Origin: Candidatus Cloacimonadota bacterium
Lineage (GTDB): Bacteria > Cloacimonadota > Cloacimonadia > Cloacimonadales > Cloacimonadaceae
Assembly (NCBI GenBank): GCA_020532515.1
Contig: JAJBAY010000010.1
Location: forward strand, 1-37,039
DNA: 37,039 nt
Direction of reading: 5' to 3'
Position 1 is the stretch's first letter; each line of letters opens with the position of its first letter. The notes below the pieces were generated by a model, which saw only the letters and a list, made by a program, of their open reading frames with translations, was not told where the DNA came from and ran no database searches. A program made the translations under genes and the position numbers. Positions 32,153 through 37,039 of the stretch are shown one piece after another.

Positions 32153-34052
32153 GGTCATCTTTGATGGCGGCCAATGCCTCATCATAAGTCATAGAGCCCA
32201 GATCGCCCTTGGTATGGCGGCGCAGGGAGAGTCTGTTCTGCTCTGCTTCTTTGGCGCCGATGATGCACATAAAGGGAATCTTCTTCAGCTCAGCTTCGCG
32301 GATCTTGTAGCCAATCTTTTCGCTACGGGGATCGATCTCACAACGCAGACCCTCGGCCAGGAATTTCTCCTGAAGATCTTTACAATAGTCCAACTGCGCA
32401 TCGGTAATGGGAAGCATCATCATCTGCGTGGGAGCCAGCCAAAGCGGCAAATTGCCGCCATGATGCTCCAGTAAGGTGGCAAAGAAACGTTCCAGCGAGC
32501 CAAAAATAGCTCGATGGATCATGTAAGGACGATGTGCGGTGTTATCGGCACCTATGTATTGCATATCAAAGCGTTCCGGTAGATTGAAGTCAAATTGGAT
32601 AGTGGTGCATTGCCAGGCTCTACCGATGGCGTCCTTGATCTTGATATCGATCTTGGGGCCGTAAAAAGCGCCGCCACCTTCATCCACGTTGAAGGGCAAA
32701 TCGAGCTTGGTGAGAGAAGCTTTCAGGCTTTCGGTGGCCATCTGCCAATCTTCATCTCGGCCCACAGAGGCCTCGGGCTTGGTGGAAAGATAGATCATGA
32801 AGTCCTTAAACCCAAAGTGGCGCAGCATGTCTAATGAAAAAACAATCAGCTTCTCCACTTCGCTATCCACCTGCTCCGGAGTGCAGATAATATGGGCATC
32901 ATCCTGAGTGAAACCACGCACGCGCATCAGTCCATGCAGCACGCCAGAACGCTCATAGCGATACACCGTACCCAATTCGGCCAGGCGGATGGGCAATTCA
33001 CGGTAGCTGTGGTGATTTGCATTGTAGATGCTGAGGTGGAAGGGGCAATTCATGGGTTTGATGTAGTATTCCTGATCATCCACTTTCACGGCGGAATACA
33101 TGTCTTCTTTGTAAAAACTGAGGTGTCCGCTGGTCTCCCAGAGTTTGCTGCGGCCCAAATGCGGAGAATTGACCAGTTTATAGCCGTTTTTGAGATGCTG
33201 ATCTTTCCAATAGCTCTCGATCTGATGCCGGATCATGGAACCATTGGGGTGCCAGAGCACGAGGCCTGCACCCACTTCATCGTTGATAGAGAAGAGGTCC
33301 AGATCCTTGCCCAGTTTGCGATGGTCGCGTTTGGCGGCTTCTTCCAGGAAGAGCAGATAGGCGTTCAGTTCTTTGTTCGAGGGGAAGCTGATGCCGTAGA
33401 TGCGTTTGAGCATCTTGTTCTTTTCATCGCCGCGCCAATAGGCACCGGAGCTTCTGAGCAGCTTGATCACTTTGATCTTGCCTGTGGAAGGGATATGCGG
33501 TCCGCGGCAAAGATCGATGAAATCGCCCTGAGTGTAGGTGCTGATCACATCGGTATCGGGAATCTCGCTAAGTAACTCAATCTTATAGTTTTCGCCCATC
33601 TTGCTGAAGATCTCCACGGCTTCCTGTTTACTGAGTTCTTTGCGTTGGTAGGGGAGATCTTGGGCGATGAGTTCTTTCATACGTGCTTCGATTTTGGCGA
33701 GGTCCTCTTCTGTGAAGGATTCTTCGCGATCAAAATCGTAATAAAAACCTTGCTCGATGGACGGACCGATGGTTACCTGCACCTCTGGCCAAAGCTGTTT
33801 CACCGCCTGCGCCATGAGATGCGCGGTGCTATGCCAATAGAGCTCTTTACCGGCCTCAGTCTTGAAGGTATGAATTACTAGATCGGCGTCACTTTCGATC
33901 ATGGTGCCGATATCCATCAATTTACCATTTATTTCTGCGGCCACGGCTGCATCAGCCAGGCGCGGGCTTATCTCTTTTGCGATATCCAGAGCGCTTATCG
34001 CGGCTGGATATTCTTTTTTGCTTCCATCCGGAAGGCTAATGACTATAGACAT
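32139..34052 (-). CDS. thrS: Threonyl-tRNA synthetase
   Basis: This class II aminoacyl-tRNA synthetase has 637 residues, the full bacterial length. It has an N-terminal TGS domain (about 1-62), an editing domain with HSTAHLMAQAV near residue 73 and the later Cys in DLCRGPHIPSTG, a catalytic core with motif 2 VYRYERSGVLHGLMRVRGFT and motif 3 near FGSLERF, and a C-terminal anticodon-binding domain starting around LPLWLAPTQMMMLPI. GGAG 6 nt upstream supports the ATG at 34052. It is the first gene of a thrS-kdsD pair, with a TTGACA-type promoter candidate 30-60 nt upstream. No leader RNA of the T-box type is visible. Confidence 0.97.
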   Translation of the reverse strand: MSIVISLPDGSKKEYPAAISALDIAKEISPRLADAAVAAEINGKLMDIGTMIESDADLVIHTFKTEAGKELYWHSTAHLMAQAVKQLWPEVQVTIGPSIEQGFYYDFDREESFTEEDLAKIEARMKELIAQDLPYQRKELSKQEAVEIFSKMGENYKIELLSEIPDTDVISTYTQGDFIDLCRGPHIPSTGKIKVIKLLRSSGAYWRGDEKNKMLKRIYGISFPSNKELNAYLLFLEEAAKRDHRKLGKDLDLFSINDEVGAGLVLWHPNGSMIRHQIESYWKDQHLKNGYKLVNSPHLGRSKLWETSGHLSFYKEDMYSAVKVDDQEYYIKPMNCPFHLSIYNANHHSYRELPIRLAELGTVYRYERSGVLHGLMRVRGFTQDDAHIICTPEQVDSEVEKLIVFSLDMLRHFGFKDFMIYLSTKPEASVGRDEDWQMATESLKASLTKLDLPFNVDEGGGAFYGPKIDIKIKDAIGRAWQCTTIQFDFNLPERFDMQYIGADNTAHRPYMIHRAIFGSLERFFATLLEHHGGNLPLWLAPTQMMMLPITDAQLDYCKDLQEKFLAEGLRCEIDPRSEKIGYKIREAELKKIPFMCIIGAKEAEQNRLSLRRHTKGDLGSMTYDEALAAIKDDHEQN

Positions 34053-34081
34053 ATCATCTCCATTATTTTAGAGTTTCTTAC

Positions 34082-34110
34082 ACTAATCCAGAAGGGCAGA
34101 ATCTTGTCAA
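34082..34110 (-). promoter_or_regulatory. Candidate promoter of thrS-kdsD
   Basis: A perfect TTGACA (minus strand, 34110-34105) is followed at 17 bp by ATTAGT (34087-34082), a weak -10. The position, about 30 nt before the thrS start codon, is suitable. Confidence 0.4.
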
Positions 34111-34234
34111 GCGTGCTCTTTCGGATGCAGATTCCTAGCGTGGATTCTTTCTGTTGTATCGTGTTGCGATCCATCCATCCCATAACTGTTACCGGACAAA
34201 TGAGATAGATAGGGTAATTAAGGTAGTTCTCAGC

Positions 34235-34322
34235 ACGAAGTCATTCAGATACAAGGGTGTTTTGGGTATGAAGTCATTCAAAAGCAAGGGTGTTTGCGAC
34301 ATGAAGTCATCCAAATACAAGG
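34235..34322 (+). repeat. Tandem repeat, 33-bp period, about 2.6 copies
   Basis: Copies start at 34235, 34268 and 34301, each beginning AYGAAGTCATYCA and followed by an AAGG-type segment. The period is exactly 33, a multiple of three, and the frame through it stays open with an MKSF.KGV-like unit. It may be a minisatellite or the remains of a repeat-containing gene. Confidence 0.7.
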
Positions 34323-34398
34323 TAAATCGCTTCAGACCTATGCTCAGGAAGTGAGACTGGTCGAGAAAAAGGGAATCCTACCTGCCTCACTTTCTATA

Positions 34399-36465
34399 CT
34401 ATTTGCTACGGATCATCCTGAGGCTATTGAAGATCACCAGCAGAGTTACTCCCACATCCGCGATAATCGCTTCCCAGAGTCCGCTGATTCCGGTGACTCC
34501 CAGGACCATAACGATGACTTTGATGCCGAGTGCCAGGATGATGTTTTGCCATACTGTGTTGTTGGTGCGGCGGGAGAGTTCAAAGGCCTGCACGAGCTGT
34601 TCGGGTTTGTCATTCAGCAGCACGATATCCGCGCTCTCGATCGAAGCCTGGGCTCCTATGGCTCCCATGGCGATTCCGATATCAGCCCGGGCTAGCACTG
34701 GAGCGTCGTTCATGCCATCTCCGCTATAGGCCACCAATCCGCCTTGCTCTGCCATTATCTCTTCCAGGGCATGTAATTTCTCATTGGGCAAGAGTTCGGC
34801 CTTGAATCCGTCCAGCTTCAGCTCCTGCGCCACATTTTCCGCTTTGGCATTGCGATCTCCGGAAAGCATATACAGTTTCTTTACACCAAATGCCCTGAGT
34901 TTTGCCAAGCTCTCTATCATATCGTCTTTGATTTCATCGCTGAAAGTGGCAGCGCCCAGATAGCGGGAGTTAGCGGCTACATGCACCGCGCTCATAGCTG
35001 TGGTATCCAAATGGGCATCGATGCCAAAGGAACTGATAAACTCCAGATTGCCAGCCAGATAGGTTTTTCCAGCATAGCTCAGCTTAATGCCTTTTCCGGG
35101 ATATTCCTTGTGATACTCCAGCAGGGCGTGATCAAAATCATAGGACAGGGCTGATTTCACTGCCAGGGCAAAGGGATGATTCGATGAGTATTCACAGAGC
35201 CACAGGGCCTGTTTGAGCTCTTCTTCACCGCTTTCTGCAGTGGGCAAAAGCTCCGTCAGGCTCAGCTTGCCGGTGGTGATGGTTCCGGTTTTATCAAAGA
35301 CAATGCTCTTTATCTGCCGCAGAGAATCCAGGAATACTGAGCCTTTGAAGATGATCCCTTTGCGAGCGGCCAGACCGATGCCTATGTAATAGGTTAGTGG
35401 GATGGAGATTACCAGGGCGCAAGGACAGCTCACGATGAGGAAGACCAAGGCGCGTTTGAACCATACATCCGCCGGAAAGCCAAAGATTACAGGGACGAGG
35501 AAAACCAGTACGGCCAAGCCTACGACCACCGGTGTGTAGATCCGGGCAAATCTGGTAATAAAGCGTTCCTGACTGGATTTTCGGGCGCTGGCGTTGTCGA
35601 TCATAGCCATAATCCTGGCCACCATGCTTTCGCCTTCGCTTTTTAGCACCTCGATCTCCAGGAGTCCGCTTTGGTTCAGGCATCCGGCAAAGATCTCAGC
35701 TCCGGGTTCCACGAGCAGGGGCTCGGATTCCCCGCTTACACTGGAAGTATCCAGGGTGCTCTCACCTTTCAGGATTCTTCCATCCAGGGGAATGCGCTCT
35801 CCGGGATAGACCAGGATGATATCTGAGGGCTTGACCTGGGATAGCTTCAAGTCCCTCAGTCCGTTGGCATCTTTTACATGCGCTTTTTCCGGCTTCAGGG
35901 AGACTAGGGAACTCACGGCTTTGCGACTGCCTGCTATGGCTTTTGATTCCAGATACTGACCCAGCTCGTAAAGCGCCATCACCGCGATGGCTTCCGTATA
36001 TTCACCCAGATACATAGCGCCTATACTGGCGATGCTCATCAGGAAATGCTCTGCCATGAGCTGTTTGGAAGTTACTTCCTTAAAAGCGCCATGCAGGACT
36101 CTTCCCGAGACCAAAAGATAGGCCACAAAAGACAGGGAGACAAAGAGCAGCTGGCCCAAGGGCAGAAGCGTATTCAGCAGCCAGATCAGGAGGCCGGCAT
36201 AGATAAACCAGACGTAATTGCTCCTTTTATGCTCGTGTTCAGAGCCCGCGACCGCGATTTTGACCCCGGGCTCGATACCCGAAGCAATCTGATTCAGCCG
36301 GTCCAACACGTTTTCGGCAGGATTCTCATATTGTACGATCAGGCGTCTATTCATAAAGTCCAGATTCACCTGGCTTACTTCGGCGAGATTGGCAATCTCC
36401 CTTTCGATCTTGGCACTGCAATTCGCACAATCCAGATTGTGTACATCATATTCGCGGATGGTCAT
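34399..36465 (-). CDS. zntA: Zn/Cd/Pb-exporting P1B-type ATPase
   Basis: This inner-membrane heavy-metal pump has 688 residues from ATG 36465. It has one HMA domain with Cys13-x-x-Cys16 (NLDCANC), an actuator SGES at 244-247, and the membrane metal site CPC at 347-349. It also has the phosphorylation motif DKTGT at 391-395, HP at 430-431 in the nucleotide domain, and GDGMNDAP from 582. The helix after the hinge carries N641-x7-K649 and the last helix D670-x-G, which together with CPC define the P1B-2 (Zn/Cd/Pb) group rather than copper pumps. The ATG overlaps the arsR-type stop (ATGA) and GGAGG lies 4 nt upstream. An in-frame ATG at 36651 would sit inside the regulator and is rejected. Confidence 0.93.
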   Translation of the reverse strand: MTIREYDVHNLDCANCSAKIEREIANLAEVSQVNLDFMNRRLIVQYENPAENVLDRLNQIASGIEPGVKIAVAGSEHEHKRSNYVWFIYAGLLIWLLNTLLPLGQLLFVSLSFVAYLLVSGRVLHGAFKEVTSKQLMAEHFLMSIASIGAMYLGEYTEAIAVMALYELGQYLESKAIAGSRKAVSSLVSLKPEKAHVKDANGLRDLKLSQVKPSDIILVYPGERIPLDGRILKGESTLDTSSVSGESEPLLVEPGAEIFAGCLNQSGLLEIEVLKSEGESMVARIMAMIDNASARKSSQERFITRFARIYTPVVVGLAVLVFLVPVIFGFPADVWFKRALVFLIVSCPCALVISIPLTYYIGIGLAARKGIIFKGSVFLDSLRQIKSIVFDKTGTITTGKLSLTELLPTAESGEEELKQALWLCEYSSNHPFALAVKSALSYDFDHALLEYHKEYPGKGIKLSYAGKTYLAGNLEFISSFGIDAHLDTTAMSAVHVAANSRYLGAATFSDEIKDDMIESLAKLRAFGVKKLYMLSGDRNAKAENVAQELKLDGFKAELLPNEKLHALEEIMAEQGGLVAYSGDGMNDAPVLARADIGIAMGAIGAQASIESADIVLLNDKPEQLVQAFELSRRTNNTVWQNIILALGIKVIVMVLGVTGISGLWEAIIADVGVTLLVIFNSLRMIRSK

Positions 36466-36815
36466 ACTTCCTCCCCGATGTGTTCCAAAGCCACGTCGAA
36501 CAAACTCTGTATATGCATATCTTCCAGAGAGTAATATACCACTGTACCTTCCTTTCTGGTCTTGACAAAGCGGCTGAGTCTTAAGGTCTTGAGCTGATGG
36601 GAAACTGCCGATTGTCCCATCTTGGCCAAGCTGGCCAGATCCGCTACGCAAAGTTCGGAACGCGACAGGAAATACAAGAGCTTCAAGCGTGACGGATCTC
36701 CGAATACCTTGAAGAATTCCGCCAACTTAGCTATCGTATCATCTGTAGGCAATTGGCCCAGTATCTTATCTATCTCTTCTTCAGAGATGAGCTTACATAA
36801 ACATTTATCTATCAT
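36462..36815 (-). CDS. ArsR/SmtB-family metal-responsive repressor
   Basis: The 117-residue winged-helix protein has FFKVFGDPSRLKLLYFLSR, ELCVADLASLAKMGQSAVSHQLKTL (alpha3 and the recognition helix) and a wing KTRKEGTVVYYSL. The C-terminal helix contains D-x-H-x10-H-x-x-E in the DMHIQSLFDV...EHIGEE region, exactly the alpha5 Zn(II) site of SmtB/CzrA. The N-terminus also has a CLC pair and alpha3 has one Cys (ELCV), which might add a second thiol-rich site of the CadC kind. It should repress its own operon and the downstream pump until Zn/Cd binds. GGAG 6 nt upstream supports the ATG at 36815, and a matching operator lies immediately upstream. Confidence 0.93.
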   Translation of the reverse strand: MIDKCLCKLISEEEIDKILGQLPTDDTIAKLAEFFKVFGDPSRLKLLYFLSRSELCVADLASLAKMGQSAVSHQLKTLRLSRFVKTRKEGTVVYYSLEDMHIQSLFDVALEHIGEEV

Positions 36816-36823
36816 CCTAAACT

Positions 36824-36851
36824 CCTATATGAATGTATGTTCATGTATAGG
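36824..36851 (-). promoter_or_regulatory. ArsR/SmtB-type operator and promoter region
   Basis: The core is ATGAA-N6-TTCAT (36829-36844), the standard ArsR/SmtB/CzrA half-site geometry. It is flanked by CCTATA and TATAGG arms whose centre is shifted by one base. It begins 9 nt upstream of the repressor's start codon and overlaps a plausible -10 (TATCCT, 36854-36849), with TTGTCT as -35 (36876-36871, 16-bp spacer). Binding here would block transcription of the repressor-pump operon. Confidence 0.75.
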
Positions 36852-37039
36852 ATAAGCAGGAATCTCCTCAAGACAAGCTTGACATATAAGCTCTGTAAAA
36901 GATAGTGGGAATAAGTTGAGTCCCAAATGTTGGTGTAAATTCCAACTCATTGTTACTGACGTTCTTTGAGAACATTTTAAGTCCTCACCTCTTACACTCT
37001 ATCTAAGGTCAAACAACCAATCACACTATTTATCATCTC

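Larger units (their letters stand above)
34053..34398. other. Intergenic region upstream of thrS with tandem repeats
   Basis: About 350 nt between the P-type ATPase stop and thrS. It holds the thrS promoter candidate and a 33-bp-period tandem repeat. A 66-codon plus-strand frame (34154-34354) runs through the repeats but lacks a ribosome binding site and I do not call it a gene. Confidence 0.5.

Noticed and set aside
32892-33575. 227-codon open frame antisense to thrS
   Set aside because: It covers the core of an intact ThrS; no start signal or recognisable domain.
34154-34354. 66-codon plus-strand frame spanning the 33-bp repeats
   Set aside because: No ribosome binding site, repeat-driven openness, and position in the thrS promoter region make it unlikely as a gene, though kept as a repeat feature.
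36961-36973. GTTCT-TTG-AGAAC palindrome near the right edge
   Set aside because: A 5-3-5 dyad is short enough to be chance, and no gene start lies within the window to the right to give it a role.

Overview
The window is a dense, mostly colinear stretch of a diderm bacterial chromosome. It has TonB/ExbBD, KDO (LPS) synthesis, and several large exported proteins that end in a type A (Por/T9SS-like, FlgD-Ig-fold) sorting domain with YPNPFNP-type motifs. Gingipain-type C25 peptidases, SUMF1-like proteins, a HydG maturase and a folP-cdaA pair, at moderate GC with AT-rich intergenic gaps, suggest a fermentative anaerobe of the FCB group, most likely Cloacimonadota. That placement is inference from gene content; no rRNA or other marker is present.

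Layout. 0-1.35 kb (minus): nadE and a translationally coupled, Cys-rich unknown protein that runs off the left edge. 1.8-3.85 kb (plus): mscS, a HAD phosphatase and yjbQ, tightly spaced. 3.9-7.8 kb (minus): a compact operon exbB-exbD-tonB-like-folP-cdaA-coaE, every junction overlapping or at most 5 nt apart, joining outer-membrane energisation, folate, c-di-AMP and CoA synthesis. 7.9-9.0 kb (minus): serC. 9.1-13.5 kb (plus): maf, a YtcJ-like amidohydrolase, an unknown conserved protein, gltX and a small Zn-ribbon protein, the first four overlapping one another. 13.8-16.5 kb (plus): two secreted SUMF1/FGE-fold proteins flanking a small protein that is little more than a signal peptide plus a sorting domain. 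17-25.8 kb (minus): two tandem paralogous C25 peptidases and a C39-like papain-fold peptidase. 26.3-28.0 kb (plus): a TM1266-family [FeFe]-hydrogenase system regulator and hydG. 28.1-31.0 kb (minus): a secreted PKD/CapA-type phosphoesterase/sorting-domain fusion. 31.2-34.05 kb (minus): thrS and kdsD. 34.4-36.8 kb (minus): a Zn/Cd/Pb-type P1B ATPase and its ArsR/SmtB repressor, with a clear operator upstream.

How it fits together. Around 14-31 kb lies an island of exported proteins. Four of them share a C-terminal sorting domain ending in K-x-x-L-x-K. The most unusual items are the orphan sorting-domain protein between two SUMF1-like proteins that lack the FGE cysteine pair, the CdaA with RHL in place of RHR, the CapA-type enzyme carrying a secretion tail, and a nearly identical 15-nt promoter-like element upstream of two peptidase genes. 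No tRNA, rRNA, CRISPR array, transposase or phage gene was seen.
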